From Corynebacterium suedekumii (GTDB taxonomy: Bacteria > Actinomycetota > Actinomycetes > Mycobacteriales > Mycobacteriaceae): a stretch of DNA of 64,000 bases. Positions 53,570 to 64,000 of this stretch are shown here, piece after piece. Position numbers and translations under genes: made by a program. The stretch lies in NCBI RefSeq assembly GCF_030252185.1, contig NZ_CP126970.1, positions 186,001 to 250,000 of the forward strand, in the 5' to 3' direction. The first letter of the stretch is position 1. Every line of letters begins with the position of its first letter. The notes below the pieces were generated by a model, which worked only from the letters and a program-made list of their open reading frames with translations, was not told the origin of the DNA and searched no databases.

Positions 53570-53603
53570 AACCCCCGGTAGGCGCTGGGCGCTACCGGGG
53601 GTT
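53570..53603 (-). terminator. hairpin terminator after ctaD
   Basis: AACCCCCGGTAG and CTACCGGGGGTT form a perfect 12-bp stem, 42 nt after the ctaD stop on the minus strand and just before serB. It should isolate the two transcription units. Confidence 0.8.
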
Positions 53604-53644
53604 GGGGTCAGACGGAGGATCTGTGCACGTGTGTCAGTGTGCTG

Positions 53645-55390
53645 TTAGCCGCGGACGTCGACCGGGTCCGGGGACTGGGTCTTCTCCGCCCGCTCGTCAT
53701 GGTGGCCGGTGTGGGCCTCACGGCGCATGCGCTCGACCATGTGCGGGTAGTGCAGCTCGAACGCGGGGCGCTCGGAGCGGATACGCGGCAGGGACACGAA
53801 GTTGTGGCGCGGCGGCGGGCAGGAGGTCGCCCACTCGAGGGAGTTGCCGTAGCCCCACGGATCGTCGACGGTGACGACCTCGCCGTAGCGCCAGGAGCGG
53901 AAGACGTTCCAGACGAACGGGATGACGGAGGCACCGAGCAGGAAGGAGAACACGGTGGACACCTGGTTGAGAGTGGTGAAGCCGTCGGAGTCGAGGTAGT
54001 CGGCGTAGCGGCGCGGCATACCCATGTTGCCCAGCCAGTGCTGGACCAGGAAGGTGCCGTGGAAGCCGATGAAGGTGAGCCAGAAGTGGATCTTGCCCAG
54101 GCGCTCGTCGAGCATGCGGCCGGTCATCTTCGGGAACCAGAAGTACACGCCGGCGAAGGAGGCGAACACCACGGTGCCGAAGAGCGTGTAGTGGAAGTGC
54201 GCGACCAGGAAGTAGGAGTCGGCCAGCTGGAAGTCCAGCGGAGGCGCGGCCAGCATGATGCCCGTCAGACCACCGAAGAGGAAGGTGGCCATGAAGCCGA
54301 CGGCCCAGATCATCGGGGTCTCCCAGGTGATGTGGCCCTTCCACATGGTGCCCACCCAGTTGAAGAACTTCACGCCGGTCGGAACCGAGATGAGGAACGT
54401 CATGAAGGAGAAGAACGGCAGCAGGACGGCACCGGTGACAAACATGTGGTGTGCCCACACGGCCATGGACAGCGCACCGATGGAGAGGGTGGCGAAGACC
54501 AGGCCGATGTAGCCGAACATCGGCTTCCGGGAGAACACCGGGATGACCTCGGAGATGACGCCGAAGAACGGCAGCGCGAGGACGTAGACCTCGGGGTGGC
54601 CGAAGAACCAGAACAGGTGCTGCCACAGGATGGCGCCACCGTTGCCGGTGTCGTAGATGTGGGCGCCGAGCTTGCGGTCGTAGAGGACGCCGAGGGCGGC
54701 GGCCAGCAGCAGCGGGAAGATCATCAGGGCGATGACGGAGGTGACGAAGATGTTCCAGGTGAAGATCGGGAGACGGAACATGGTCATGCCCGGGGCACGC
54801 ATCGTGAGGATGGTGGTGAGCATGTTGATGGCGGACGCGACGGTACCGACACCGGTTGCGCCGACGCCGACGATCCACAGGTCAGCACCGACACCCGGGG
54901 TGTGGACGGAGTCCGACAGCGGGGAGTACATGGTCCAGCCGAAGTCGGCGGCACCACCCGGGGTGAGGAAACCGGCGAGCATGGCCACGCCACCGACGGT
55001 GGTGATCCAGAAGCCGAAGGCGTTGAGGCGCGGGAAGGCCACGTCCGGGGCGCCGATCTGCAGCGGCAGGACGTAGTTGGCGAAGCCCCAGACGATCGGG
55101 GTGCCGAAGAGCAGCAGCATCACGGTGCCGTGCATGGTGAACAGCTGGTTGAACTGCTCGTTGGACAGGAACTGCATGCCCGGCGTGAACAGCTCGGCGC
55201 GGATCAGCAGTGCCATCAGGCCACCAAGGAAGAAGAAGCCGAAGCACATGATGATGTACATGATGCCCAGCTGCTTGTGGTCGGTGGTGGTGAGCATGTC
55301 CCAGGCCTTCGAGCCCTTGCGGGCGTGGCCATAGGGCTCGGGACGTTCGGGCTGGACGTAGTCGTCCACCCGAGGTGCCACAGCGGTCAT
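53645..55390 (-). CDS. ctaD: cytochrome c oxidase (aa3) subunit I
   Basis: A 581-aa, 12-span heme-copper oxidase subunit of the respiratory chain. Characteristic parts are [29 protein letters not shown], the active-site [16 protein letters not shown] and HHMFVTG, and [14 protein letters not shown] 55390 is chosen because AGGAGGAAC lies 4-12 nt upstream. The terminal part PVDVRG is polar. In corynebacteria ctaD is apart from ctaC/E and beside nrdF, as here. Confidence 0.96.
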   Translation of the reverse strand: MTAVAPRVDDYVQPERPEPYGHARKGSKAWDMLTTTDHKQLGIMYIIMCFGFFFLGGLMALLIRAELFTPGMQFLSNEQFNQLFTMHGTVMLLLFGTPIVWGFANYVLPLQIGAPDVAFPRLNAFGFWITTVGGVAMLAGFLTPGGAADFGWTMYSPLSDSVHTPGVGADLWIVGVGATGVGTVASAINMLTTILTMRAPGMTMFRLPIFTWNIFVTSVIALMIFPLLLAAALGVLYDRKLGAHIYDTGNGGAILWQHLFWFFGHPEVYVLALPFFGVISEVIPVFSRKPMFGYIGLVFATLSIGALSMAVWAHHMFVTGAVLLPFFSFMTFLISVPTGVKFFNWVGTMWKGHITWETPMIWAVGFMATFLFGGLTGIMLAAPPLDFQLADSYFLVAHFHYTLFGTVVFASFAGVYFWFPKMTGRMLDERLGKIHFWLTFIGFHGTFLVQHWLGNMGMPRRYADYLDSDGFTTLNQVSTVFSFLLGASVIPFVWNVFRSWRYGEVVTVDDPWGYGNSLEWATSCPPPRHNFVSLPRIRSERPAFELHYPHMVERMRREAHTGHHDERAEKTQSPDPVDVRG

Positions 55391-55793
55391 AGTTCCTCCT
55401 GGTAACGAGGCAGACCGCGACACACGGCCTGCCCAGTGTTTACTTCGACCTCACTATAGAGGAGTCGTAATAAATTATTCCAGCCCGTCGAGACTGGAGA
55501 CGTGGTTCATTCTAACCCCGTCGCTCACACAAAACACATGGTTACCGGCGAATCTTCACGGGTTTGCGGGGATTCCCCCCGAATTGCCGCTCGCAGGTGA
55601 CGGGCACCACAGTTGCGAACTGGGACATTTACATTCTTCACCCACCCCGGGAACTGTCACCCACCCCCGGTAGATGTCAACCTTTCGGATGATGCGCCGT
55701 GGCATCCCCGGAATCACCTCCGCCGCCTCCCGGAACGGCACCCCGGGGGACGTCGATAGGCGGGAAGGCGGCGGGTGTGGGACCGGAAGCGGA
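55391..55793. other. 403-bp gene-free region between ctaD and nrdF
   Basis: No gene is supported. On the minus strand, TATAGT (55458-55453) is a good ctaD -10 element, about 60 nt before the start. At 55638-55678 two imperfect tandem copies of CACCCACCCC(C)GG-(GAAC/TAG)-TGTCA-type sequence occur, and the rest is unremarkable GC-rich sequence downstream of nrdF. Confidence 0.5.
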
Positions 55794-56945
<1,152 letters not shown>

Positions 56946-56992
56946 TTAGTATTGATGAAGCACAACTTCGACACCTAAGGACGCGACTCGCG

Positions 56993-57703
56993 ATGTCAGA
57001 CACCCCCCGCTCCCCCGCGGCCCCCCTGCTCGACCGGGTCCTCAACGAACTCGGCCGGGACATCATCACCGGTAAGCTCCCGGAGGGCAAGACCTTTACC
57101 CTCCACGACCTCAGCGACCGGTTCGAGATCTCCCGCACCGTCGCCCGCGAGGCCATGCGGGCACTGGAGCAGCTGGGGCTGGTCTCCTCCTCCCGTCGCG
57201 TGGGCATCACGGTCCGCCCGCGGTCGGCGTGGGCGGTGTTCGACCAGGCGGTGATCAACTGGCGGCTGGAGTCTGAGCCGGAGCGCAGCGCCCAGCTACG
57301 CACCCTCAATGAACTGCGCATCGGGATCGAGCCGCAGGCCGCCCGCAGCGCCGCGCGCGCCGCGAACCCGCAGCAGCGCGAGGACCTCGTCGCCCTGGCG
57401 CGCACGCTCACCGAACTGGGCACGTCCGGCCAGGGCGCGTCCCAGGAGTTCCTCGACGCGGACACCCGTTTCCACACCCTGCTCATGGAGGCGTCGGGCA
57501 ATGAGATGTTCGCGGCCCTGACCCCGACGATGCTCAGCGTCCTCCACGGTCGCACCCGCTACGGGATGCAGCCGGAGGAGCCGGCCGCCGAGGCCCTGGC
57601 CGCCCACACGAATCTGGCCCGGGCCATCGCCGACGGTGACGAGGACGCTGCCGAGGCCCAGTCCCGGGCCCTGCTCACCGAGGTGAAGCTCTCCCTCATC
57701 TGA
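56993..57703 (+). CDS. gntR1: GntR/FadR-family regulator (GntR1-like)
   Basis: A 236-aa FadR-type regulator with an N-terminal winged helix (TLHDLSDRFEISRTVAREAMRALEQLGLV, about residues 35-75) and an FCD ligand domain (metal-binding FLDADTRFHTLL, late AAHTNLARAIADGD). Its location between nrdF and nrdE is that of C. glutamicum gntR1, which controls gluconate uptake and kinase genes. It is therefore the likely regulator of gntK and perhaps of the whole glucuronate operon at 1-8.3 kb, although I cannot identify its operator there. Confidence 0.88.
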   Translation: MSDTPRSPAAPLLDRVLNELGRDIITGKLPEGKTFTLHDLSDRFEISRTVAREAMRALEQLGLVSSSRRVGITVRPRSAWAVFDQAVINWRLESEPERSAQLRTLNELRIGIEPQAARSAARAANPQQREDLVALARTLTELGTSGQGASQEFLDADTRFHTLLMEASGNEMFAALTPTMLSVLHGRTRYGMQPEEPAAEALAAHTNLARAIADGDEDAAEAQSRALLTEVKLSLI

Positions 57704-57721
57704 CACCTTCCACGCACGACA

Positions 57722-57753
57722 GAAGACCTCCGGTACCGGTACCGGAGGTCTTC
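57722..57753. terminator. perfect 32-bp palindrome, bidirectional terminator
   Basis: Arms GAAGACCTCCGGTACC and its complement meet without spacer, 18 nt after the gntR1 stop and 12 nt after the nrdE stop on the other strand. Position and symmetry fit a shared terminator for the two convergent genes. Confidence 0.85.
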
Positions 57754-57764
57754 GTCATATCCGC

Positions 57765-59933
57765 CTAGAGCATGCAGCTGACGCAGCCCTCGACCTCGGT
57801 GCCCTCGAGGGCGACCTGGCGCAGGCGGATGTAGTACAGGGTCTTGATGCCCTTGCGCCACGCGTAGATCTGGGCGCGGTTGATGTCGCGGGTGGTGGCG
57901 GTGTCCTTGAAGAACAGCGTGAGGGACAGGCCCTGGTCGACGTACTTCGTGGCGGCCGCGTAGGTGTCGATGATCTTCTCGTGGCCGATCTCGTACGCGT
58001 CCTGGAAGTACTCCAGGTTCTCGTTGTCCATGTGCGGCGCCGGGTAGTAGACGCGGCCGATCTTGCCCTCCTTGCGGATCTCGATCTTGGAGGCGATCGG
58101 GTGGATCGACGAGGTGGAGTTGTTGATGTAGGAGATCGACCCGGTCGGCGGGACGGCCTGCAGGTTGCGGTTGTACAGGCCGTGCTCCATGACGTCGGCC
58201 TTGAGCTGTGCCCAGTGCTCGGCGGTGGGGACGGTGACCGTCGAGGCGTCGAAAAGCGCCTTGACCTTGTCGGTGACCGGTGCGAACTCCGCCGGGTCGA
58301 AGCCGTCGAAGTAGGTGCCGTCGGCGTAGGCAGAGGTCTCGAAACCGGAGAACTTCTCGCCGCGCTCACGGGCGATCCGGTTCGACGCGCGCAGCGCCTG
58401 GTAGAGCACCGCCGCGAAGTAGGCGTTGGTGAAGTCCAGGCCCTCCTCCGAGCCGTAGTAGATGTGCTCGCGGCCGAGGTAGCCGTGCAGGTTCATCTGG
58501 CCCAGGCCGATGGCGTGGGCGGCGTCGTTGCCCTCCCGGATGGACGGGACCGAGTCGATGGAGGTGGACTCGGCCACGGCGGTGAGGCCGCGGATGGCGG
58601 TCTCGACGGTGGAGGCGAAGTCCGGGGAATCCATCGCCATGGCGATGTTGAGGGAACCGAGGTTGCAGGAGATGTCCTCACCGATGTGCTCGTAGGTGAG
58701 GTCCTCGTTGTACACCGACGGGGTGTTGACCTGCAGGATCTCGGAGCACAGATTGGACATGTTGATCCGGCCCTCGATGGGGTTCGCGGCGTTGACCGTG
58801 TCCTCGAACATGATGTACGGGTATCCGGACTCGAACTGGATCTCCGCCAGCGTCTGGAAGAAGTGGCGGGCGGACATCTTGGTCTTGCGGATCCGCGGAT
58901 CCTCCACCATCTCGTGGTAGTGCTCGGACACGGAGATGTCGCCGAAGGGCTTGCCGTAGACGCGCTCGACGTCGTACGGGGAGAACATGTACATGTCGTC
59001 GTTGCGCTTGGCCAGCTCGAAGGTGATGTCCGGGATGACCACACCGAGGGAGAGAGTCTTGATGCGGATCTTCTCGTCCGCGTTCTCCCGCTTGGTGTCC
59101 AGGAAGGACATGATGTCCGGGTGGTGGGCGTTGAGGTACACCGCACCGGCACCCTGGCGGGCACCGAGCTGGTTGGCGTAGGAGAACGAGTCCTCGAGCA
59201 GCTTCATCACGGGGATGACACCGGAGGACTGGTTCTCGATGTGCTTGATCGGCGCGCCCGACTCACGCAGGTTGCTCAGCAGCAGGGCGACGCCGCCGCC
59301 GCGCTTGGACAGCTGCAGGGCGGAGTTGATGGCGCGGCCGATGGACTCCATGTTGTCCTCGATACGCAGCAGGAAGCAGGACACCAGCTCGCCGCGCTGG
59401 GCCTTGCCGGCGTTGAGGAAGGTCGGGGTGGCCGGCTGGAAACGCCCGGACATGATCTCGTCGACGAGGTTCTCCGCCAGGGAGCGGTCCCCGTTGGCGA
59501 GGAAGAGGGCGGTCATGGACACCCGGTCCTCGAAACGCTCGAGGTAGCGGCGACCGTCGAAGGTCTTCAGCGTGTAGGAGGTGTAGTACTTGTAGGCGCC
59601 CAGGAAGGTCTGGAACCGGAACTTGAAGGCGTAGGCGCGCTTGAACAGCGTCTTCACGAACTCGAAGTCGTAGAGTGCCAGCACCTCAGGCTCGTAGTAG
59701 TTGTTGTCGATGAGGTACTTGAGCTTCTCCTCCAGGTCGTGGAAGTACACGGTGTTCTGGTTGACGTGCTGGAGGAAGAACTGGTTGGCCGCCTCACGGT
59801 CCTTGTCGAACTGGATCCGGCCCGCATCGTCATACAGGTTGAGCAGGGCGTTGAGGGCGTGGTAATCCAGCTGGTCAGCGGCCTTGACCGGCTCGGCAAC
59901 GGACTTACCCAGGGGGGTGATCGAGGTGGTCAA
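57765..59933 (-). CDS. nrdE: class Ib ribonucleotide reductase, alpha subunit
   Basis: A 722-aa catalytic subunit. Redox cysteine LVSCFLLR, active-site radical region NLCSEILQ, second redox cysteine in [10 protein letters not shown], and the C-terminal CVSCML pair that is reduced by NrdH are all present. TTG 59933 is chosen because GAAAGG lies 10 nt upstream and the start MTTSITPLG then fits family length; a TTG at 59960 has no ribosome site. nrdI lies 60 nt upstream on the same strand. Confidence 0.95.
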   Translation of the reverse strand: MTTSITPLGKSVAEPVKAADQLDYHALNALLNLYDDAGRIQFDKDREAANQFFLQHVNQNTVYFHDLEEKLKYLIDNNYYEPEVLALYDFEFVKTLFKRAYAFKFRFQTFLGAYKYYTSYTLKTFDGRRYLERFEDRVSMTALFLANGDRSLAENLVDEIMSGRFQPATPTFLNAGKAQRGELVSCFLLRIEDNMESIGRAINSALQLSKRGGGVALLLSNLRESGAPIKHIENQSSGVIPVMKLLEDSFSYANQLGARQGAGAVYLNAHHPDIMSFLDTKRENADEKIRIKTLSLGVVIPDITFELAKRNDDMYMFSPYDVERVYGKPFGDISVSEHYHEMVEDPRIRKTKMSARHFFQTLAEIQFESGYPYIMFEDTVNAANPIEGRINMSNLCSEILQVNTPSVYNEDLTYEHIGEDISCNLGSLNIAMAMDSPDFASTVETAIRGLTAVAESTSIDSVPSIREGNDAAHAIGLGQMNLHGYLGREHIYYGSEEGLDFTNAYFAAVLYQALRASNRIARERGEKFSGFETSAYADGTYFDGFDPAEFAPVTDKVKALFDASTVTVPTAEHWAQLKADVMEHGLYNRNLQAVPPTGSISYINNSTSSIHPIASKIEIRKEGKIGRVYYPAPHMDNENLEYFQDAYEIGHEKIIDTYAAATKYVDQGLSLTLFFKDTATTRDINRAQIYAWRKGIKTLYYIRLRQVALEGTEVEGCVSCML

Positions 59934-59993
59934 CGTGAGAGGACCTTTCAGTAGTGACAACGTGTCATCGGTTTTTTTAAGGAGAATGCTGTT

Positions 59994-60445
59994 CTAGTGC
60001 GCGGTGCCGGCGGTGGCCGGAAGTGGCCGCAGGCCGAGCTGCTCGGCGTTGGTGAGCAGCCCCTCCCGCAGGATACCCACGTCCTCCGGCGTGCCCATGA
60101 GTTCGAAGCGGTAGACGTAGGGGACCTTGCACTTCTTCGAGATCACCTCGCCGGCCAGACCGTAGTCCGTGCCGAAGTTGGTGTTGCCCCCGGCCACCAC
60201 CGCGCGAATGAGACCGCGGTTGTGTTCGTTGTTGAGGAAGCGGATGACCTGGACGGGCACCGGGCGGGAGTTCTCACCGCTGATCGACGCCCCTCCCCGT
60301 ATGTCGGGCACACCAGCACGTAGGGCTCGTCGACGATGAGCGGTTCGTCAGCCTTGTGCAGCGGGATCCGCACGTTCGGCAGGTCCAGCTTCTCGACGAA
60401 ACGGCGCGTGTTCTCCGTGACGGAGGAGAAATACACGACGAGCAC
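59994..60445 (-). CDS. nrdI: NrdI flavodoxin-like protein (frameshifted near 60297)
   Basis: A flavodoxin-like activator that supplies oxidant for the NrdF metal cofactor; about 150 aa once bridged. The 5' frame from GTG 60445 reads [20 protein letters not shown] (FMN-binding loop) up to VLVCPTYG; the 3' frame continues [20 protein letters not shown] to the end. Adding one G in the run at 60295-60298 restores [13 protein letters not shown], which is the conserved family sequence. A hairpin lies between nrdH and nrdI. Confidence 0.93.
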
Positions 60446-60517
60446 GACGACTCACGTCCAATCTCAGGTGGTCTCTGGTGGGGCAGCTACGGGGGACTGT
60501 CCGGGGATAAAGCAAAA

Positions 60518-60537
60518 CCGCCCAGATTCGTGGGCGG
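60518..60537 (-). terminator. hairpin between nrdH and nrdI
   Basis: On the minus strand CCGCCCA-CGAATC-TGGGCGG followed by TTTTGC, shaped as an intrinsic terminator. It could lower nrdIE expression relative to nrdH, or be a processing point in the operon mRNA. Confidence 0.65.
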
Positions 60538-60593
60538 CGGTGGGTCGGCCCCGACACTCCCGGTCGGGCCGGCCGGCAGGTGCCGGAGGTGGA

Positions 60594-60827
60594 CTAGGCC
60601 ACCACGGCGGTGAGGTTGTTGATGCGCTCCGGGCGGAAACCCGACCAGTGCTCACCGTTGGCCTCGACGACCGGGGCCTGGAGGTAGCCCAGGGCGAGGA
60701 CGTAGTCGCGGGCCTCATCGTCGAGGCTGATGTCGACGGTGTCGTAATCCAGGCCGGCTCGGTCCAGGGCCTTCTTGGTGGCCTTGCACTGGACGCAGGC
60801 GGGCTTGGTGTAGAGGGTGATAGCCAT
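60594..60827 (-). CDS. nrdH: NrdH glutaredoxin-like electron donor
   Basis: A 77-aa thioredoxin-fold protein with CVQC (residues 11-14) in YTKPACVQCKATK, and the family end WSGFRPERINNL. It reduces NrdE. It is the first gene of the nrdHIE run; the 438-bp region before it holds a pair of NrdR-box-like sites. Confidence 0.95.
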   Translation of the reverse strand: MAITLYTKPACVQCKATKKALDRAGLDYDTVDISLDDEARDYVLALGYLQAPVVEANGEHWSGFRPERINNLTAVVA

Positions 60828-60934
60828 GGGGAGTGGTCCTCTTTCTCAACGAATGACGTCTAAAAGTCGGGTGATCCGCGTTCTTCTCTGGGTTCTTCTC
60901 CGGATCCGCTGCCATTCGGCGGCGACATGAAACG

Positions 60935-60984
60935 ACACTATACTTTGTGGTGGAAACCCGCAACTAGCACCACATATAGTAGTT
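60935..60984. promoter_or_regulatory. pair of NrdR-box-like sites upstream of nrdH
   Basis: ACACTATACTTTGTGG (60935-60950) and ACCACATATAGTAGTT (60969-60984) resemble the 16-bp NrdR box (ACAC-N/TATA-rich/GTGT). Their starts are 34 bp apart, about three helical turns, as is usual for NrdR repression of class Ib reductase genes. AT-rich sequence here also makes this the likely promoter. Confidence 0.6.
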
Positions 60985-61210
60985 ACATCGATGAAACTCC
61001 CAGGACACACCACCCCGGAGGCCCACATGTTGACCCGGCTCGGGGGCGGGACCACAACCGTGAAACAACAACCGTGGGATTTGTGCAGTTCGCAGCCCGG
61101 CGCGTTATGCAATTGTTATCTTCGGCCGGAATGCTGGGCACGGTACCACCCCGGCCCCTCCCCCACGTTCACGCGTCTCGCCCGCCCGGGGCAGTGCCCG
61201 CCAACGACGA

Positions 61211-61243
61211 CAGCCGCCCACCCCACGAGGGAGTGGACGGCTG
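61211..61243 (-). terminator. hairpin after rpmJ
   Basis: CAGCCGCCCAC and GTGGACGGCTG pair over 11 positions with one mismatch and an 11-nt loop, 23 nt after the rpmJ stop on the minus strand. No clear T-tract. Confidence 0.45.
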
Positions 61244-61265
61244 CCACCTGAAGCTCACACGCGAC

Positions 61266-61388
61266 TTAACCCTGGCGGGCCTTGAAGCGCGGCTCCTTCT
61301 TGTTGATCACATAGACCTTGCCACGACGACGCACAACCTGGGCGCCCGGCTTATTCTTCAGCGACCGAAGCGACTTGCGGACCTTCAT
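61266..61388 (-). CDS. rpmJ: 50S ribosomal protein L36, cysteine-free form
   Basis: A 40-aa ribosomal protein ([20 protein letters not shown], then [20 protein letters not shown]). The four zinc-binding Cys/His residues of the standard L36 (C-x2-C ... C ... H) are absent, so this is the zinc-independent paralogue. ATG 61388 follows AAAGGAGCG. Such copies are often repressed by Zur and made under zinc shortage; I could not identify a Zur site by eye. Confidence 0.95.
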   Translation of the reverse strand: MKVRKSLRSLKNKPGAQVVRRRGKVYVINKKEPRFKARQG

Positions 61389-61540
61389 CGGGCGCTCCTT
61401 TCTGTATGCGCGATATCGGAATGCGACTAATTTTCCTGCAGTGACCGGGGATCCCCCGCCGATTGACTCGGCGAGTCCACCAGCCATGACACGAGGGGAT
61501 ATGTTACCCGACGATCCGGCGATCCACCAAAACCCGGGTG

Positions 61541-62899
61541 TCAGCGGTCGAATCGTTCCTTGAGTTCCCGGCCGACCTCCTCGAGACTGCGGCCGGTGGT
61601 CTCCGGGATGAAGGTGCGGACGAAGCCGAGCGCGACGATGCCGAGGACGGCGAACATGACGAACGTCCCGGACCCGGACAGCAGCGCGACGAGCGGGAGG
61701 AAGAACTGTGCGACGGCCCAGTTGGCCACCCACAGCGCCAGGCCGGCGATGCCCATGCCCAGGCCGCGGATCTTCACCGGCACGAGCTCGGAGATGAGCA
61801 GCCACGTCGTCGGCGACACGGCGGCCTGCTGGAAGGCGATGAACAGGGCCATGAGGGCGAGGGAGAGCATGGCCACCGCGGTGTTGCCGTCAGCGAAGCG
61901 GTAGGCGACGGCCAGGGCGATCAGGGAGATGACGTTGCCGGTCAGGCCGATGAGCAGGAGGCGACGGCGGCCGACGCGGTCGACGATCTGCAGCCCCACC
62001 CAGCAGGCGATGACGCTGACCACGCCGATGACAATGGCGGTGTACACCGAGTTCTCGGTGGAGATGCCCACCTGGTTCATCATCGTGGGCGCGAAGTACA
62101 CGATGGCGTTGACGCCGGTGATCTGCTGCGTGATGCCGATGCACATCGCCACCAGCACGGTGATCCGCAGCCAACGGTGCGCCTTCAGCGCCTGCCACTC
62201 ACTGCGCCTGCTTATCGACGCCCCGTCCCCCACCCGGTCCTCGATGTCCAGCTCCGCGAGCGTCATCCCCGCCCGCGCCGCGGTCTCCCGGGCCTTGTCC
62301 AGCCGCCCGCGGCGGGCGTACCAGACGGGGGTGTCGGCGAGGAACCACATGCCCACGACGAGGATGGCGCCCGGAACGGCCGCCATGCCGAGCATGAGGT
62401 GCCAGTTGCCGGTCGGCGCGAGTGCGGAGTTGACCAGGTAGGCGAGGAGCTGGCCGACGACGATCATGAAGGTGTTGAGCGAGACCATCTTGCCCCGCAC
62501 GTCCCCGGGCACCTTCTCGGAGATGTACATGGGCACGACGATGCTCACCGCGCCGACGGCGACGCCGAGGAAGGTGCGGGCCGCGCCGAGCATGAGGACG
62601 GTCAGGGCCACGGCGCACCACAGGGAACCGAGGACGAAGATGAGGCCACCGATGATGAGTGTCATGCGCCGCCCGAGCCGGTCGGCGATCTGGCCACCGG
62701 TGAGGGCGCCGACGGCGGCGCCGACGAGCAGCATGGAGGTCACCCACCCCTCCTCCGTCGGGCCCATGTCGAACTCGGGGCTGATGAAGAGGAGGGCGCC
62801 GGACATCACTCCGGTGTCATAACCGAAGAGGAGTCCGCCGAGCGCGGCGACGGCCGCGACGATCCGCACGTACCGGCGGGTGGTGTCAGTCTGTTTCAC
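61541..62899 (-). CDS. MFS sugar transporter (sugar porter family)
   Basis: A 452-aa, 12-span transporter with all sugar-porter signatures: [16 protein letters not shown] in span 1, DRLGRR between spans 2 and 3, [22 protein letters not shown] and the end [16 protein letters not shown] 62899 gives the right N-terminus; the longer open frame runs antisense to nadE. It resembles inositol or galactose/xylose:proton symporters; the substrate is not clear. Its start is only 36 nt from the divergent nadE start. Confidence 0.88.
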   Translation of the reverse strand: MKQTDTTRRYVRIVAAVAALGGLLFGYDTGVMSGALLFISPEFDMGPTEEGWVTSMLLVGAAVGALTGGQIADRLGRRMTLIIGGLIFVLGSLWCAVALTVLMLGAARTFLGVAVGAVSIVVPMYISEKVPGDVRGKMVSLNTFMIVVGQLLAYLVNSALAPTGNWHLMLGMAAVPGAILVVGMWFLADTPVWYARRGRLDKARETAARAGMTLAELDIEDRVGDGASISRRSEWQALKAHRWLRITVLVAMCIGITQQITGVNAIVYFAPTMMNQVGISTENSVYTAIVIGVVSVIACWVGLQIVDRVGRRRLLLIGLTGNVISLIALAVAYRFADGNTAVAMLSLALMALFIAFQQAAVSPTTWLLISELVPVKIRGLGMGIAGLALWVANWAVAQFFLPLVALLSGSGTFVMFAVLGIVALGFVRTFIPETTGRSLEEVGRELKERFDR

Positions 62900-62935
62900 A
62901 AACCAGGATTGTTCCACCGCACTACGATGACTGTC

Positions 62936-63832
62936 ATGTCTGCGAACCCGGATGCCCTGCAGCGCGAGATCATCTCCGCCCTGCATGTGAAGCCCTTGAT
63001 CGATCCAGCAGAAGAGGTCCACAATCGTGTCACCTTTCTGGCCGACTACCTCCGGAACAGCGGTGCCCGCGGATTCGTCCTCGGCATCTCCGGCGGCCAG
63101 GACTCCACCCTCGGCGGCCGCCTCGCCCAGCTGGCGGTCGAGCAGGTCCGCTCCCGTGGCGGCGACGCCGAGTTCTGGGCGGTGCGCCTGCCCCACGGCG
63201 TCCAGTCGGACGAGGACGACGCCCAGATCGCCCTCGACTTCATCAACCCCGACCACCGCCTGACGGTCGACATCGCCCCCGCCACCGCCGGGATATCGGA
63301 CGCGGTGGCCGACGCCCTCGGCCAGCCCGAGCTCGGCGACTTCAACGAGGGCAACGTCAAGGCCCGCCAGCGCATGATCGCCCAGTACGCCATCGCCGGG
63401 GAGAAGGGGGCCCTGGTGATCGGTACGGACCACGCGGCGGAGAACGTCACCGCCTTCTTCACCAAGTTCGGCGACGGCGCCGCGGACCTCCTGCCGCTGG
63501 CCGGCCTGAACAAACGGCAGGGCGCGTTGATCCTCGAGTACCTCGAGGCTCCGGAATCCACGTGGACCAAGGTGCCCACGGCCGACCTGGAGGACGACCG
63601 CCCGGCACTGCCCGACGAGGAGGCCCTCGGCGTGACCTACCGGCACATCGACGACTACCTCGAGGGCCGCGACGTCCCGGACGCCGCACGCGAGCGCATC
63701 GAGCACCTGTGGCGGGTGGGCCAGCACAAGCGCCACCTCCCGCCGGGCCCGGCCGAGACCTGGTGGCGCAGTTGGGTCACACCCAGCCGCTCACAGGAGG
63801 CCAGCGCCGCGGTGACCAGCGGGCGGGCGTAG
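62936..63832 (+). CDS. nadE: NH3-dependent NAD+ synthetase
   Basis: A 298-aa enzyme that amidates deamido-NAD+ to NAD+. The PP-loop [12 protein letters not shown] (residues about 48-59), [36 protein letters not shown] and [21 protein letters not shown] are standard. ATG 62936 is taken; ATG 62927 in frame would add three residues. The family normally ends near HKRH...WWR (about residue 278), but here 20 further residues follow and overlap the next gene. With pncA and pncB the window covers nicotinamide salvage to NAD. Confidence 0.94.
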   Translation: MSANPDALQREIISALHVKPLIDPAEEVHNRVTFLADYLRNSGARGFVLGISGGQDSTLGGRLAQLAVEQVRSRGGDAEFWAVRLPHGVQSDEDDAQIALDFINPDHRLTVDIAPATAGISDAVADALGQPELGDFNEGNVKARQRMIAQYAIAGEKGALVIGTDHAAENVTAFFTKFGDGAADLLPLAGLNKRQGALILEYLEAPESTWTKVPTADLEDDRPALPDEEALGVTYRHIDDYLEGRDVPDAARERIEHLWRVGQHKRHLPPGPAETWWRSWVTPSRSQEASAAVTSGRA

Positions 63833-64000
63833 CCCGGGCCGTGCGTGAGCGTGTGCACGGCCAACGGGTGGAGCTGGTGCATCGGGATCCATTCCCGGAA
63901 GTCCCGCGCCAGGTGCCGGATCTCCCCGTAGCCGGCGAAGATGTCGTCGAGGTACGGGGCACCGAACAGGGCGAGCATGCCCAGATCGGTCTCCGGGTGC
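63655..64000 (-). CDS. fructosamine kinase family protein, 3' part only
   Basis: The open frame continues out of the window. [21 protein letters not shown], then [21 protein letters not shown] match the C-terminal part of the fructosamine kinase/aminoglycoside phosphotransferase-like family, which phosphorylates glycated amines for repair. The family usually ends about 15 residues after the GPGY segment, but this frame runs about 60 residues more, across nadE. The true end may be near 63780 with a frame error, so the listed end is uncertain. Confidence 0.7.
   Translation of the reverse strand, partial: HPETDLGMLALFGAPYLDDIFAGYGEIRHLARDFREWIPMHQLHPLAVHTLTHGPGYARPLVTAALASCERLGVTQLRHQVSAGPGGRWRLCWPTRHRCSMRSRAASGTSRPSR

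Larger units (their letters stand above)
60828..61265. other. 438-bp gene-free regulatory region between nrdH and rpmJ
   Basis: It holds the nrdH leader and NrdR-like boxes (60935-60984), a direct repeat ACAACCGTG (about 61052-61071), and a hairpin after rpmJ (61211-61243). The open frames crossing it on the plus strand (for example from 60991) show no protein-like features. Confidence 0.5.

Noticed and set aside
55650..55675. GGAAC-N16-TAGAT as another member of the ECF regulon
   Set aside because: The -10 does not match, and no gene follows on that strand.
60991..61251. An 86-codon plus-strand frame between nrdH and rpmJ
   Set aside because: No ribosome site, odd composition and overlap with the regulatory boxes and hairpin.
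62900..63736. Minus-strand extension of the sugar transporter frame
   Set aside because: The added residues run antisense to nadE and have no transporter features; GTG 62899 gives the normal family N-terminus.

Overview
The window looks like a high-GC Corynebacterium chromosome. Evidence: one giant type I fatty-acid synthase with a separate small AcpS; a GntR1-type regulator between nrdF and the nrdHIE genes; and a pncB / clpS-DUF2017-P1 peptidase-rhomboid-murI-MBL-rph-rdgB / DUF3817-LprD block matching the order I recall from mycobacteria (Rv1330c-Rv1343c).

Layout. (1) 1-8.3 kb: a glucuronide/glucuronate operon: uronate isomerase (5' end cut off), fructuronate reductase, beta-glucuronidase, a GPH-type symporter fused to a cytidylate-kinase-like domain, an enolase-superfamily mannonate dehydratase and a gluconokinase. 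(2) 8.3-14.2 kb: two copies of a GC-rich palindromic element, a DUF222/HNH protein behind an SOS-box-like site, pncA, a DUF305 lipoprotein, a DUF3618 protein, bcp, a TetR regulator, a membrane protein with a winged-helix regulator, an acidic 53-aa protein, and acpS. (3) 14.3-23.4 kb: type I FAS, reading frame broken by one missing base. (4) 23.6-25.8 kb: a DUF3618 / holin-X-like three-gene envelope-stress-type operon with one frameshift. (5) 26-36.2 kb: tRNA-Leu(UAG) and the conserved actinobacterial block. (6) 36.2-48.4 kb: an unusual accessory region with a very acidic protein plus an ECF sigma factor, a second DUF222/HNH gene, a membrane-anchored Hsp70-like protein, two dynamin-like GTPases, two proteins built from 13-residue DxDGDG repeats, and a one-span membrane protein. 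(7) 48.5-64 kb: dinG, a glycerophosphoryl-type membrane protein, PTH2, serB, ctaD, nrdF, gntR1, nrdE-nrdI-nrdH, a cysteine-free rpmJ, a sugar transporter, nadE and the 3' end of a fructosamine-kinase gene.

The most interesting result is in region 6. The sigma-factor operon and both Asp-repeat genes share a promoter-like motif, GGAAC-16 nt-GCATT, with identical spacing in all three. A one-mismatch version (GGAAC-16 nt-GCTTT) points the other way, towards the dynamin/dynamin/Hsp70 genes, and a weaker version precedes the one-span membrane protein. My hypothesis is a single ECF regulon that makes a membrane-remodelling apparatus (dynamin pair, anchored Hsp70) together with cytoplasmic calcium-type repeat proteins.

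Quality note: fas and nrdI are each broken by one missing G in the same GGGAGGGG context, and a third gene carries an indel in a GC repeat. This pattern is more like sequencing error than real gene loss, because both genes should be needed.
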